64,000 nucleotides of DNA from Anaerolineae bacterium (lineage in GTDB: Bacteria; Chloroflexota; Anaerolineae; Promineifilales; Promineifilaceae), in assembly GCA_020848035.1 (NCBI GenBank), contig JADLAX010000100.1, positions 62,001 through 126,000 on the forward strand. The letters are read 5' to 3'. The position numbers were made by a program, and so were the translations under genes. Of the stretch, positions 1-12,117 are shown in pieces (the first letter of the stretch is position 1; each line of letters begins with the position of its first letter). The notes under the pieces are model-generated. The model was not told the DNA's origin and ran no database searches. It saw only the letters and a list, made by a program, of their open reading frames with translations.

Positions 1-2
1 AA

Positions 3-1883
3 TTCCGCACCCCGCTGACTTACGTGACCGCCTACTACGAGATGCTGGCTGACAGCGTGACGGAATTTACCGACGGCCGTAACTACCGGGAATATTTGCG
101 CGGCATTCAGGCTGGCTGTTTGCGGCTTACCCGCCTGGTAGATGACTTTGTTCGGGTCATGGAGCTGCGCAGCGGTGAGGCGCAGGCCAACTTCCTGGCG
201 CGTGCCCGGCAGGTGCCCGATTTGTCTGGCTTGCTCAAAGAGATCGTTCAGGCCCACCGTTTGGAAGGTAGTGATGTGCCCTACGAGATAGCCAGCAACA
301 TCCCCGACAGGCTGCCTGCCATCTATGGTGATCCTGAAAGTTTGGTCAACATCATCGAGCGCCTGCTGAATAATGCCATCAAGTTTACCGACACCAGCCA
401 GGGACGTATCAACCACGTCACCGTGTCGGCCACGGTTCAGGGCAAAAATGTACACATTGTGGTGGCGGATGAAGGCATGGGCTTTCCGCCCAGCATGAAA
501 GGCCAAATTTTTGAGCCGTTTGTGCAGTACAACCGGGGGGTGTTTGAACAGCAAGGGGCGGGTACCGGGTTAGCCATTGTCAGTGGGTTGGTGCGGCTGC
601 ATAACGGCCGTATCGAAGCTGAAAGCCAGGAAGGAGTAGGTAGCAAATTTACCGTCATCTTGCCCGTCTACCAGCGCCAAAAGGTGGCCGAATCAGGCAG
701 CGAGTTGGCCGATGTGGGCAAATCTACCGCCACCATTCTGGTGGTCGAAGATGATCGCAACCTGCTCAATGGGTTGGAAGACCTCCTTACCATCTTTGAT
801 GGCAAATACAAGCTCAATGTCCTCACCGCCCTCAATGGCAAGATCGCCCTGGATGTTATCAATCAGCAGGTGCCAGACCTGATCATCTCCGACATCATGA
901 TGCCCCAAATGGGTGGCTATGAATTTTTGAACCACGTCCGCGAAAATCCGCAGTGGCTGCATATTCCCTTCATCTTCCTCACCGCCAAAGGCGAGAAGCA
1001 GGATGAATACGAAGGTTTCCGTCGCGGCGTGGACGAATACATTACCAAACCGTACGACAGCGACGACGTGCTGCGTTTTGTGGAAAAACAGTTGGACAAA
1101 TATTTCCACAGCCAAAACCGCATCGCCCAAAGCTTCGATGATCTCAAACGCAGCATCATTAACCTGATCACGCCAGATTTCCGCACGCCGTTGGCCTCCG
1201 TGTCGGAGCATTCCGACGAATTGGCTAAAGCCCTGCAAGAAGCCAGCACCGATTCAGATCTCAAACATTCACTGCGTGGCATTCAAGACAACAGCCTCCG
1301 CCTGACCCACCTCATCGAAGATTTTATCTCCCTGGCCGAGCTAAAAACGGGCGAAGCGTGGACTGCCCACAGTCTGAAAGCCTACCCCATTGCCAACCTG
1401 GGCAGCCAGCTGTTTGAATCGTGCCAGACCTTGAACCAGCTGGACATTGCCACCGGCTGGAAGGTGGAAATGGTCACCATTTCCGATATGCCCAAGGTTG
1501 AAGCCGACTGGGCCACCATGCACGAAGCCCTGGAGCGCATTGTCACGATTGGCATTCAGCAAAGTGAGCCCACCCCCAGTGCCAGAGAGGTGCTGCTTTC
1601 CCTGTTCAACACCAAGTCGAACACCGTGGAAATTGTCATTTCCTTTTCCACGGAGCTCAACCCCCAGGCGATGGCCCAGGTTAGCGAAATTCTAGCCACC
1701 GATGAACCCGACCTGGTTAAATCGCCGGAGTTTGGCCCCAGCCTGTACATTGCCAAAGGGTATGTGGCCTTGCACAAAGGCAAGCTGTTGTTTAGCAAAG
1801 GCAAACCAACCGGTTTCTACTTTGTCATCCAGCTGCCTGTTTTCCAGGAAGGCCCTCTCCGGGTTGCCGAGGTTGAAGAGTAG
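3..1883 (+). CDS. Hybrid sensor histidine kinase/response regulator, truncated at 5' window edge
   Basis: Frame is open from position 3 (FRTPLTYVTAYYEML, HisKA-like); HATPase motifs (NIIERLLNNAIKFT, GAGTGLAIVSGLV) and a receiver domain (ILVVEDDRNLL...DLIISDIMMPQMGG...FLTAKG), then a second degenerate kinase-like module. Confidence 0.9.
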   Translation, partial: FRTPLTYVTAYYEMLADSVTEFTDGRNYREYLRGIQAGCLRLTRLVDDFVRVMELRSGEAQANFLARARQVPDLSGLLKEIVQAHRLEGSDVPYEIASNIPDRLPAIYGDPESLVNIIERLLNNAIKFTDTSQGRINHVTVSATVQGKNVHIVVADEGMGFPPSMKGQIFEPFVQYNRGVFEQQGAGTGLAIVSGLVRLHNGRIEAESQEGVGSKFTVILPVYQRQKVAESGSELADVGKSTATILVVEDDRNLLNGLEDLLTIFDGKYKLNVLTALNGKIALDVINQQVPDLIISDIMMPQMGGYEFLNHVRENPQWLHIPFIFLTAKGEKQDEYEGFRRGVDEYITKPYDSDDVLRFVEKQLDKYFHSQNRIAQSFDDLKRSIINLITPDFRTPLASVSEHSDELAKALQEASTDSDLKHSLRGIQDNSLRLTHLIEDFISLAELKTGEAWTAHSLKAYPIANLGSQLFESCQTLNQLDIATGWKVEMVTISDMPKVEADWATMHEALERIVTIGIQQSEPTPSAREVLLSLFNTKSNTVEIVISFSTELNPQAMAQVSEILATDEPDLVKSPEFGPSLYIAKGYVALHKGKLLFSKGKPTGFYFVIQLPVFQEGPLRVAEVEE

Positions 1884-1953
1884 TCCTGCATGGGCTGTCG
1901 TCCCACCCCAACTTAGAATTTGCTTTGCCCTAACTGCTGCTTGAAAAACAGCG

Positions 1954-1971
1954 GACATTGTTTACAATGTC
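1954..1971. promoter_or_regulatory. Palindrome GACATTGT-TT-ACAATGTC in the intergenic region upstream of the PspA gene
   Basis: Perfect 8-bp inverted repeat with 2-bp spacer; operator-like geometry, no known factor assigned. Confidence 0.3.
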
Positions 1972-1982
1972 TCTGGGAGTTC

Positions 1983-2020
1983 GTTGTGCCAGCCGGGGCG
2001 CTTGCCTGCTGCGGCACAAC
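1983..2020. terminator. Stem-loop GTTGTGCC...GGCACAAC downstream of the kinase gene
   Basis: 8-bp perfect inverted repeat with GC-rich interior; no long T-run, so only a weak terminator candidate. Confidence 0.25.
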
Positions 2021-2202
2021 AAAATGGGAAAACGTTCGTAACAAGCTTTGATAATTGGCAGACGATGTTTTTGTTGAGAGAACATGGGGTTGCTGATTAC
2101 GGCCGTTCCGCCCCAGCACCTGCGTTTACGTGAATAGGCGCTGGCCGGGCACACAATAAGTCTTTACAAACCCGATTATTTGAGCAACAAGGAGCAGAAT
2201 CG

Positions 2203-2934
2203 ATGGCAACACTTCTCGAAAAAGTACAAACTCTCATCTCGGCCAACTTACATGAGATGGTAGATAAAGCGCTGGAAACCAACTCGGTGGCCGTGATGAA
2301 GCAGTACATTCGCGACGCCGAAAACAACCTGGACGAGCTGGAAGATGCGGCGGCCACAGTGGGTGGTGAAGTAAAGAGCATGGAACGCAAGTACAAAGAG
2401 TACAAGAAGAAGGCAGACCAGCTCGACCGCAACATTGATGCCTTGCTCATGCAGGGCAAGGCCGATCTGGCGCGCGCGGCACAAAATGAGTTAAACAGCA
2501 ACCGGGCCTTGCAGGAGCAGTACCATGAGCAGTGGGTGCGCCAACAGCGTGAGTACGAATCGCTGCTGAGTGCCCGTTTGAAGCTCCAGGCCAAGCTGCA
2601 AACGATTCGTCAGGAGCAGAAAGAGCTGGAAGCGCTGATGCGCCTGGCCAAATCGAAAGAGACAACCGTGAAGGCCATCAAGAGCCTGGACGATTTGATG
2701 GGTGTGGGCGATGCAGACATCGCTCGCCTGGGTGAATCGATTCGCTCCCGGCTGGATAAGGCCAGCGCCCACAGCGAGATGTATGCGGAACGGCTGGACA
2801 ACCAGATGGATGCGGCCCTGGGCAGCGCCGAGCTGGATTTGCAGCTGGAAGAGCGTAAACGTCGGTTAGGGCTGGCCGAAGCGGCCTCTTTTGAGGGAGA
2901 AGACAGCGAAGAAGCGGAAGCCACAATCGAGTAA
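2203..2934 (+). CDS. PspA/IM30 family protein
   Basis: Long coiled-coil protein with PspA/IM30 pattern (MKQYIRDAENNLDELEDAAATV...; ARAAQNEL; MDAALGSAELDLQLEERKRRLG); SD aaggag upstream. Confidence 0.85.
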   Translation: MATLLEKVQTLISANLHEMVDKALETNSVAVMKQYIRDAENNLDELEDAAATVGGEVKSMERKYKEYKKKADQLDRNIDALLMQGKADLARAAQNELNSNRALQEQYHEQWVRQQREYESLLSARLKLQAKLQTIRQEQKELEALMRLAKSKETTVKAIKSLDDLMGVGDADIARLGESIRSRLDKASAHSEMYAERLDNQMDAALGSAELDLQLEERKRRLGLAEAASFEGEDSEEAEATIE

Positions 2935-2969
2935 CGGCCGTTCCCAACCAACCTGGTGAACTGGCTTGC

Positions 2970-4271
2970 ATGGTACAAACCATGTCGGAAACATCTGTGC
3001 AAGAGAAACTGCGGGCAGGCATTACGGCCGTAAAAAACGGCGACCGTGTTCAAGGCCGTGCCCTGCTGGAAGCCGTTCTGGCCACAGATGAACGGAACGA
3101 AAAAGCGTGGCTGTGGCTCAGTGGCGCGGTCGAAACGGCCGAAGAGCGGCAAATTTGCCTGGAAAACGTGCTGGCAATCAACCCAGAAAATACGCTGGCG
3201 CAAAAAGGGTTGGCCAAACTGGGGCCGCCAGCGCCGGAGCAGCTTGCCGGGGCTGGCCGCGTTCAGGTTGTACGGCGCGAGTATGCGCCGCTGTCCACTG
3301 CCTCCGCTTTGCTCTACCCGGACGATCACATTAAAACCTGGGAATGGCGTGACCCAACGGCCGTACCCGACAAAGCGACCACGGCCGGTTACCAGGCCCG
3401 CGAAAGTTACCAGGACATCTGGACCAAAGCGGTGCCCATCTGCGGCTACTGTGCCCAGGAGCTGGTGCCTGAAGATACTCACTGCCCTGCCTGCCGCAAG
3501 AACCTCATGGTTAGCGCTTTTCGGTATCCCAACGCCAGCAGCAGCCTGACCATTCTGTGGGTGCTGCTGCTGGGGGTGGGCCAGCTGTTTGTCTTGCAAG
3601 TGCTGTACAACATCCTGGCGCGGCACAATTTGTATACGGCCGTTGGCAGTGGCCTGGTTGCCGTCTTGTTTGTGGTGCTGGCGGGCGGGGTGCATTTTCG
3701 GCAGAGCTGGGCGCACCTGAGCGCCATTTATGCCCTGGTGGCCGTTATCCTGGTGCTGCTGCTGCGCTGGGTGCTCCCGACCGACCTGGAAACCCTGGGG
3801 CTGGCCAGCCTAGACCCCGCCATTCAAGATTTCCTGTTGCCGCTGACCACGGGCCTGGGCCAAACGCTGCATGTGTTTATTCTGGCCGGAACGCTGCTGG
3901 CTCTGTTTTATGCCGTTTTTAAGGCCGCACCAGACTTTGACCGGGTGACGGCGCGGCAGGTAGCGACGTTGACCAAAGGCCCCAAAACGGCCGCAGATTT
4001 TAACGCCGCCGCCGCCCAGCTGGCGCGTAACGGGGTGTGGGCAACGGCCGTGCTGCACTGGCAAAACGCCGCCGCCAAAGCCCCCGAACAGCTGGCCTAC
4101 CAGGAATCGCTGGGGCGGGCCTACGCCCAGTTGGGCTTTTTTGAGCGCAGCCTGGATGTGCTGCAAGGGGCGTTGAAGCGCAGTGGCAGCGCCGAACGTC
4201 AGGCAGCCATTCAGCAGCAAATTACGGCCGTTCAGGCTAAAATGGAACAACAAACGCAACAAGCAAAGTAA
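2970..4271 (+). CDS. TPR-containing membrane protein with zinc-ribbon-like segment
   Basis: N- and C-terminal TPR-like repeats, CGYCAQELVPEDTHCPAC zinc ribbon, several hydrophobic segments. Confidence 0.65.
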   Translation: MVQTMSETSVQEKLRAGITAVKNGDRVQGRALLEAVLATDERNEKAWLWLSGAVETAEERQICLENVLAINPENTLAQKGLAKLGPPAPEQLAGAGRVQVVRREYAPLSTASALLYPDDHIKTWEWRDPTAVPDKATTAGYQARESYQDIWTKAVPICGYCAQELVPEDTHCPACRKNLMVSAFRYPNASSSLTILWVLLLGVGQLFVLQVLYNILARHNLYTAVGSGLVAVLFVVLAGGVHFRQSWAHLSAIYALVAVILVLLLRWVLPTDLETLGLASLDPAIQDFLLPLTTGLGQTLHVFILAGTLLALFYAVFKAAPDFDRVTARQVATLTKGPKTAADFNAAAAQLARNGVWATAVLHWQNAAAKAPEQLAYQESLGRAYAQLGFFERSLDVLQGALKRSGSAERQAAIQQQITAVQAKMEQQTQQAK

Positions 4272-4276
4272 AAACA

Positions 4277-5107
4277 ATGTCAAAAGCTCGCGAAGTATTA
4301 CAAGAACGCGTCCAAAAGGCGATCTGGCAGGAATCATTTGTGCGCTGGGAAAGCGGCGTGGTGTTGGCCCTAACAGCTATGCTCACCGTGTTTTCGGCCG
4401 TTGGCGTGCCGTTGGTGGAATTTGTGCCGTTTTGGGTCTGGCTGCTGGGTGGCGTGGTGGCAGAAGCCGGTCTCGTCTACAGCAGCGTGCTGGACCCGGA
4501 ATTCGGCCGTAGGGTGATCACCAAGATGCTCACCAACGAGTTCAAACCGGAGCGCCTGAAAGATAAAAGGCTTCAGCAGCAGATGAATGAGGCATTGGAT
4601 TACCGCAGCCGGATTGAAAAAGGCATTCGTGAGCATACCGATTCTGTTTTAAGAGATGAGCTGATTCAAACGGCCAGCCAGATTGATGATTGGTTAGAAA
4701 ATATTTATGATCTGGCCCGCCGCGTTGACCGGTATCAGGACGAGCGTGAGATTTTGCATCGTGATCGGGTGCGCGCAGAATCGCGCATGACGCAGCTGAA
4801 TGCGGAGTTTGCTAAAGCCAGCAATCCGGCCGTTAAAGAGCAGATTCAGGCCACGCTTGAAAGCCTGCAGCGGCAGCTGCAAACGCTGCAAACATTGGAG
4901 GGCACTATCCAGCGGGCTCGACTACAGCTGGAAAGTTCGTTGACGCACCTGGGCACCATTTACTCGCAAACGATGCTGGTGGATGCTAAGGATATCGATC
5001 GCGGCAGCGCCCGCCGTTTGCGCCACGAAATTGCCGAAGAGGTAACCGAACTAAACGACCTGCTGCTGTCGATGGATGAGGTGTACACGGCCGAATCACC
5101 CGGTTAA
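4277..5107 (+). CDS. Membrane-anchored coiled-coil protein of unknown function
   Basis: 276-aa ORF five bases after the previous stop; hydrophobic N-terminal region then long coiled-coil. Confidence 0.6.
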   Translation: MSKAREVLQERVQKAIWQESFVRWESGVVLALTAMLTVFSAVGVPLVEFVPFWVWLLGGVVAEAGLVYSSVLDPEFGRRVITKMLTNEFKPERLKDKRLQQQMNEALDYRSRIEKGIREHTDSVLRDELIQTASQIDDWLENIYDLARRVDRYQDEREILHRDRVRAESRMTQLNAEFAKASNPAVKEQIQATLESLQRQLQTLQTLEGTIQRARLQLESSLTHLGTIYSQTMLVDAKDIDRGSARRLRHEIAEEVTELNDLLLSMDEVYTAESPG

Positions 5108-5205
5108 ACAATCGTCGCGCCTGCATTTGTCAAAATCCTGCCCCTCTGATAATATTTCCTGCTGCAAAAGTAAGATTCAAACTTGAAAGATGGAGATGTA
5201 CAGCT

Positions 5206-5745
5206 ATGAAAGTGCTGTTAAAGCAAGATGTTGAAAATATTGGGATGGCTGGTGAAGTACACAAGGTATCAAATGGATACGGCCGTAACTTCCTCCTGCC
5301 CCAGGGTTTGGCCGTAATCGCTTCCCCTGGCATGTTGAAACAGGCCGACGTTTGGCGGCGTAAAGCCCAAGCCCGCCGCGAAGAGCTGCGCCAGGAATAC
5401 CAGGCGCTGGCCAACCGGATCGAAAACGTGCGCCTGTCCTTTACGGCCCGTGCGGGTGAAACCGGCAAGCTGTATGGCTCCGTAACCACCTCCCAGATCG
5501 CCGATGCCCTCAACGAAGAGCTGGGCACCGAGATCGACCGGCGTAAAGTAGGTGTTGAGCCGCTGCGCCAGCTGGGTGAGCACAAAGTTGTGGTTCGCCT
5601 CGGTGGTGATTTCCAGCCCGAACTGACCGTTGTGATCGAAAATGAAGCTGGTGAAACCGGCCCAACAGCGCCCGTATACGAAGAAGTGGTTGTTGAAACG
5701 GACGATTTCGACGACGAAGACGAATTCGACGAAGACGACGAATAA
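5206..5745 (+). CDS. rplI: 50S ribosomal protein L9 with acidic C-terminal extension
   Basis: MKVLLKQDVENIGMAGEVHKVSNGYGRNFLLPQGLAVIAS is the canonical L9 N-terminus; ends in DDFDDEDEFDEDDE. Confidence 0.95.
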   Translation: MKVLLKQDVENIGMAGEVHKVSNGYGRNFLLPQGLAVIASPGMLKQADVWRRKAQARREELRQEYQALANRIENVRLSFTARAGETGKLYGSVTTSQIADALNEELGTEIDRRKVGVEPLRQLGEHKVVVRLGGDFQPELTVVIENEAGETGPTAPVYEEVVVETDDFDDEDEFDEDDE

Positions 5746-5762
5746 ACGTCTTTTCCTTACCC

Positions 5763-5830
5763 AGTCACTGATTCAGGCAGCGTGTGTGAGCGGTTAATCG
5801 CTGACCCCTGCCAGCGTCAGTGACTTTTTT
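5763..5830 (+). terminator. Rho-independent terminator after rplI
   Basis: AGTCACTGA...GGCAG...CTGCC...TCAGTGACT followed by a T-run; overlaps the nominal ORF start at 5820, favouring the internal ATG at 5835 for the next gene. Confidence 0.7.
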
Positions 5831-5834
5831 CGTT

Positions 5835-6749
5835 ATGATAGACGAGCTCGGTCATATTCTGCGAGAAGCCCGTGAAACCAAGGGGTTTACCCTGCGCGAA
5901 GTGCAGGACAAAACCCGGATTAACAGCCGGTTTCTGGAAGCCTTGGAAATGGGCGACTTTGACCGTTTGCCCACGCCTGCCCATGTGCGCGGCTTCTTGC
6001 GCAACTATGCCCGCTTTTTGGGTCTGGATCCCGAACCGCTGCTGGAGCGGTATGAATTGGGCCAGGCGCAGCGCCCCAAACGCCGCCAGCAAACCGCCAT
6101 CGTAGATACCAGCAAGCCGGTGGCCCCAGCCCTGGAAACCCCTCCCGAATACCATCCCTTTTTTGATCCGGTCAACATGGAGGTAGATACCGCCCAACAG
6201 CGCAGCGGCGGGGGCGGCGAATCCATCCTGCGTATAGTCATCATTCTGGCTCTGATTGGGCTGCTTTATCTGGCCGGGCAGCGCTTTTTGCCGCTGATTT
6301 TAGGCCAGGGTGATGGCACGGCCGAATTTACCGAAGCGCTTAATGGTGCAGTACAAAGTGTGCTTAACCGCGAAACGCCAACGGTAGAGGCAACCGCAAC
6401 CATCGAAGGACCATCCAGTGTGCTCCTGCCCACCGGGCGCAACGACATCCCCGTGGGTGAAGCCACTGCCACGGCTACGCGCCCCGCGCTGCCCGCCACG
6501 ATGGAAACAATTGACGTTGAGATCATCATTCTGGAGCGGGCATGGATGGAAGTAACGGTTGATGGCAGTGTGCTGTTTACCGGCATTGCCCGACCGACGG
6601 ATCCGCCTTACGAGTGGACGGCAAACGATGAAGTGCGCATCAACACGGGCAACGCCATTGGCGTTTCCGTCACCATCAACAACGTGCCGCTCGGTCCGCT
6701 GGGTGGGCGTGGCGAAAACAAAGAAGAAGTCTGGACCACCACGAATTAG
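5835..6749 (+). CDS. RodZ-like HTH-domain membrane protein
   Basis: N-terminal HTH (LGHILREARETKGFTLREVQDKTRINSRFLEALEMGDFDRLP), single TM, C-terminal DUF4115-like region. Confidence 0.75.
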   Translation: MIDELGHILREARETKGFTLREVQDKTRINSRFLEALEMGDFDRLPTPAHVRGFLRNYARFLGLDPEPLLERYELGQAQRPKRRQQTAIVDTSKPVAPALETPPEYHPFFDPVNMEVDTAQQRSGGGGESILRIVIILALIGLLYLAGQRFLPLILGQGDGTAEFTEALNGAVQSVLNRETPTVEATATIEGPSSVLLPTGRNDIPVGEATATATRPALPATMETIDVEIIILERAWMEVTVDGSVLFTGIARPTDPPYEWTANDEVRINTGNAIGVSVTINNVPLGPLGGRGENKEEVWTTTN

Positions 6750-6751
6750 TC

Positions 6752-6822
6752 GGTAATCCGTAAACGGTAATCGGTGAACGGTTAACCGATTACGGCTTAC
6801 CAAATACCGATTACCGAATTCC
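6752..6822. repeat. Degenerate heptamer tandem repeat (CGGTAAT / CCGATTA)
   Basis: cggtaat|ccgtaaa|cggtaat|cggtgaa|cggttaa|ccgatta|cggctta|ccaaata|ccgatta|ccgaatt: 7-bp phase over ~10 units. Confidence 0.65.
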
Positions 6823-8211
6823 ATGAGTAAACACCAACAAAAGAAGCAGTTTTACCTGCTCAGCCTGGGCTGCAGCAAAAATACGGTTGATTCTGAGAGC
6901 ATGGCGGCTTTGCTGCACAAGGCGGGCTTTAGCGGCGTTGGCGACCCCGACGACGCCAGCGTGCTGATTGTGAACACCTGCGGTTTTATTGAAAGTGCGC
7001 GGCAGGAGTCGATTGAGGCGTTGCAGGAGCTGGCCGGGCTGAAAAACAAAAACCAGCTGCTGATTGCGGCAGGCTGCATGGCGCAGCGGTACGGCAGCGA
7101 GGTAGTGGAGTGGGTGCCTGGCATTGATGGCGTGATTGGCACGCGGCGCTGGATGGACATTGTGCCGTTTGTGCGCCAGCTGCGCCGCAAGAAATATCCC
7201 GAACCGCTGTACCACCTGCCCGATGAGGCCAAAACGGTGGGGTTGGATGAGAAGGGGGTAATTCGTACGGCCGTACACGGCCGTTCCGCTTACCTCAAAA
7301 TCTCCGATGGCTGCCGCCGCCCCTGCGCTTTTTGTGCCATCCCCCAAATCAAAGGCACCCACGTCAGCCGCCCCGTGGCGTCGATTGTGGCTGAGGCGGT
7401 GGCGTTGCAAGACGCCGGGCTGCAAGAGCTGGTCATCATCGCCCAAGACAGCACCGACTACGGGCACGATTTGGGCCTGAAAAATGGCCTGTCCCACCTG
7501 CTGAAAGAGATCACCACTGCGGCACCGGATATTCCCTGGATTCGCCTCATGTACGCCTACCCGGGCTACGTGACGGACGAACTGATCGAGACGATGGCCA
7601 CCACGCCGCAAATTGTGAACTATTTGGACATTCCGTTGCAGCACGGTCACCGCGATACGCTCTTGCGCATGCGCCGCCCGGCAAACATCGAGTGGGTGTA
7701 CAAAACGGTGGACAAGCTGCGCACCGCCATGCCCGACATCGCCATCCGCACCACGTTTATTGTGGGGTATCCGGGCGAGACGGACGAGGAGTTTGACGGG
7801 CTAAAGCAGTTTGTGCAGGATTTGAAATTTGACCGCTTTGGCGCGTTCACTTACTCCTACGAAGCATCCACCCCATCGGCAACGGTAAGTTGGCAGGTGC
7901 CGGAGGAAGTCAAGGAAGCGCGGCTGGAGGAGCTGATGGCGCTGCAACAGCCGATTTCGCTGGCCAAGAACCAAAAGCTGGTGGGGCAGACGCTGCCCGT
8001 TTTCATCGAGGGGCACGGCGACGGGGTGAGCGTGGGCCGCTCTTACCGGGATGCGCCGGAGATTGACGGCCTGGTGTTTGTGCCGGGTGAACTGCCCGTT
8101 GGTGAACTGGTGCCGGTGCGCATTGACGGGGCGATGGTGTATGACTTGACGGGGGTGGTGGAAACGGCCGTACCGCAGTCTATCCAGTTATCGGTAAGTG
8201 GTAAACAGTAA
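6823..8211 (+). CDS. rimO: Ribosomal protein S12 methylthiotransferase RimO
   Basis: MTTase N-terminal cysteines (SLGCSKNTVDSE), radical SAM motif (SDGCRRPCAFCAIPQIKG), C-terminal TRAM-like region. Confidence 0.93.
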   Translation: MSKHQQKKQFYLLSLGCSKNTVDSESMAALLHKAGFSGVGDPDDASVLIVNTCGFIESARQESIEALQELAGLKNKNQLLIAAGCMAQRYGSEVVEWVPGIDGVIGTRRWMDIVPFVRQLRRKKYPEPLYHLPDEAKTVGLDEKGVIRTAVHGRSAYLKISDGCRRPCAFCAIPQIKGTHVSRPVASIVAEAVALQDAGLQELVIIAQDSTDYGHDLGLKNGLSHLLKEITTAAPDIPWIRLMYAYPGYVTDELIETMATTPQIVNYLDIPLQHGHRDTLLRMRRPANIEWVYKTVDKLRTAMPDIAIRTTFIVGYPGETDEEFDGLKQFVQDLKFDRFGAFTYSYEASTPSATVSWQVPEEVKEARLEELMALQQPISLAKNQKLVGQTLPVFIEGHGDGVSVGRSYRDAPEIDGLVFVPGELPVGELVPVRIDGAMVYDLTGVVETAVPQSIQLSVSGKQ

Positions 8212-8257
8212 GCGGTTCAATGGTTCGCCTTTCGGCCAGGCGTGGTAGAATGGAGCC

Positions 8258-8827
8258 ATGTTGAAGACGCGATTACACTGGACAATTTTGCTGCTGTTGG
8301 CAGCGCTGCTGGGCACGGCCTGGACCGTGGTATCACGCGAGCCGATGTCGCCCGCTGGCGGTCCCATCACCCTCACCGAAGCGCCCATTGTGGGCTTTCT
8401 GGCCCCTGACTTTTCCCTGGAAACGGCCGTAGGCCAAACCATCACCCTCTCTGAATTAATAGACACAACCGGGACGGCTGGCCAGCCGGTGATTTTGAAC
8501 TTTTGGGCCAGCTGGTGTGCCCCTTGCCGGGTGGAGATGCCCAGTTTGCAGCAGGCCAGCGTGAAGTACAACGGCCGTGTTGCCTTCATTGGCGTCAACC
8601 AGGGCGAAGATTGGCCGACGGTGGTGGACTTTGGCAGCGAATACAATGTCTCTTATCCCCTGGTCACCGACCCTGATAACCGCGTTAACCGCCTGTATGA
8701 AGTCACCAGCCTGCCCACCACGGTGATCATTGACCAAAAAGGGGTGGTGCGCGAAGTGATCATTGGCATTTTGAGCGAGGCGGTGCTGCAAAGCCGCGTC
8801 GAGAGCTTGCTGGCTGAGGGCGGGTAA
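8258..8827 (+). CDS. TlpA/ResA-like thioredoxin-fold protein
   Basis: N-terminal hydrophobic anchor; NFWASWCAPCRVEMPSLQQ redox motif. Confidence 0.88.
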   Translation: MLKTRLHWTILLLLAALLGTAWTVVSREPMSPAGGPITLTEAPIVGFLAPDFSLETAVGQTITLSELIDTTGTAGQPVILNFWASWCAPCRVEMPSLQQASVKYNGRVAFIGVNQGEDWPTVVDFGSEYNVSYPLVTDPDNRVNRLYEVTSLPTTVIIDQKGVVREVIIGILSEAVLQSRVESLLAEGG

Positions 8828-8834
8828 GTTCGCA

Positions 8835-8906
8835 AGTGATAAGTAAAAAGTGAAAAGTGGAATTGTTAACCATTCACCATTCACAATTTACCATTAACCA
8901 TTACCT
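8835..8906. repeat. Degenerate heptamer tandem repeat (AAGTGAA / ACCATTA)
   Basis: aagtgat|aagtaaa|aagtgaa|aagtgga|attgtta|accattc|accattc|acaattt|accatta|accatta. Confidence 0.65.
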
Positions 8907-9644
8907 ATGTTTCCGACGTTGAATGTTGGCGGTGTTGTTTTTCCCACAACCGGGCTGGTGATCCTGCTGGGAGCCTGGCTGGGGCTGGCGCTGGTAGAGC
9001 GGACGGCGAACCGGGTTGGGCAAAACCAGCAGTTGATTTATGGCGTGGCGGTTACGGCCGTATTTGCCGGTTTTGTTGGGGCACGTTTGGCCTTTGTGGT
9101 GCAGTTCTGGCCGGCATTTCAAGAAAATTTGCTCAACATTATCTGGCCGCTTAACACGGGGTACAGCGTGTGGGGCGGGGTTGTGGTTGGCCTGGTGGTC
9201 GCCTTTTTTTACGCCCGGGCCAAACGACTGCCTTTTTGGCCCGCGCTGGATGCCTTGACGCCGGGGCTGGTGTTTGCCCTGATGGTTGTGAGCCTGGCCG
9301 ATTTTGTGGGTGGACCGGGCTATGGGGCGTTAACGGCCGTTCCCTGGGGCGTCACCCAATTTGGCGTGCGGCGGCATCCGGTGCAGCTGTATGAGCTGGT
9401 CGTGGGCGGCCTGGCGCTGCTGGCCTGGTGGCGCACCACTCGTGGGATGAGATATGAAGTAGGACGGCCGTTTTGGGTGGCAGCGGCCGTTTACAGCGCG
9501 GGTCGTCTCTTCGTCGATGCATTTCGCGACAATGTTCCTGTCGTTGGCGACGGTTATCATCTTGTACAGATTGTCAGTCTGGTGCTTTTATTGGTAACAC
9601 TGTTCCAGATTGGCCAGCTGGCAAAATCTTTGCCAGAATCGTAG
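8907..9644 (+). CDS. lgt: Prolipoprotein diacylglyceryl transferase-like protein
   Basis: Multi-TM; GYSVWGGVVVGLVVAFFYARAK, D.LTPGLVFALMVVSLADFVGGPGYG, RRHPVQLYELVVGG. Confidence 0.8.
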   Translation: MFPTLNVGGVVFPTTGLVILLGAWLGLALVERTANRVGQNQQLIYGVAVTAVFAGFVGARLAFVVQFWPAFQENLLNIIWPLNTGYSVWGGVVVGLVVAFFYARAKRLPFWPALDALTPGLVFALMVVSLADFVGGPGYGALTAVPWGVTQFGVRRHPVQLYELVVGGLALLAWWRTTRGMRYEVGRPFWVAAAVYSAGRLFVDAFRDNVPVVGDGYHLVQIVSLVLLLVTLFQIGQLAKSLPES

Positions 9645-9839
9645 CCTCCTGTTTACCAATGACGCAATTAGGATTATTCTTAGTAGCCATGCAAAAACAA
9701 GCTGGCGATTGTGGAACGACACGGCTACTTTAAGCCCATTTGCCCTTTCGCTGACTTCCTTGTGAAGGGGCACTTAGAGGAGCCACAAACGGTAAAGTGG
9801 CACGTTTTTCGTTTACCTGTTTGGTTTTGGTGAAGCGAA

Positions 9840-12074
<2,235 letters not shown>

Positions 12075-12117
12075 TCACGGCTTGTCAGGGTACCGGGGCT
12101 GCGCTACACTTTGCCCC

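Noticed and set aside
2610-3716. 368-aa minus-strand ORF
   Set aside because: Antisense to pspA and the TPR gene; His/Gln-rich shadow ORF caused by GC bias.
6811-7650. 279-aa minus-strand ORF
   Set aside because: Antisense to rimO, no family features.
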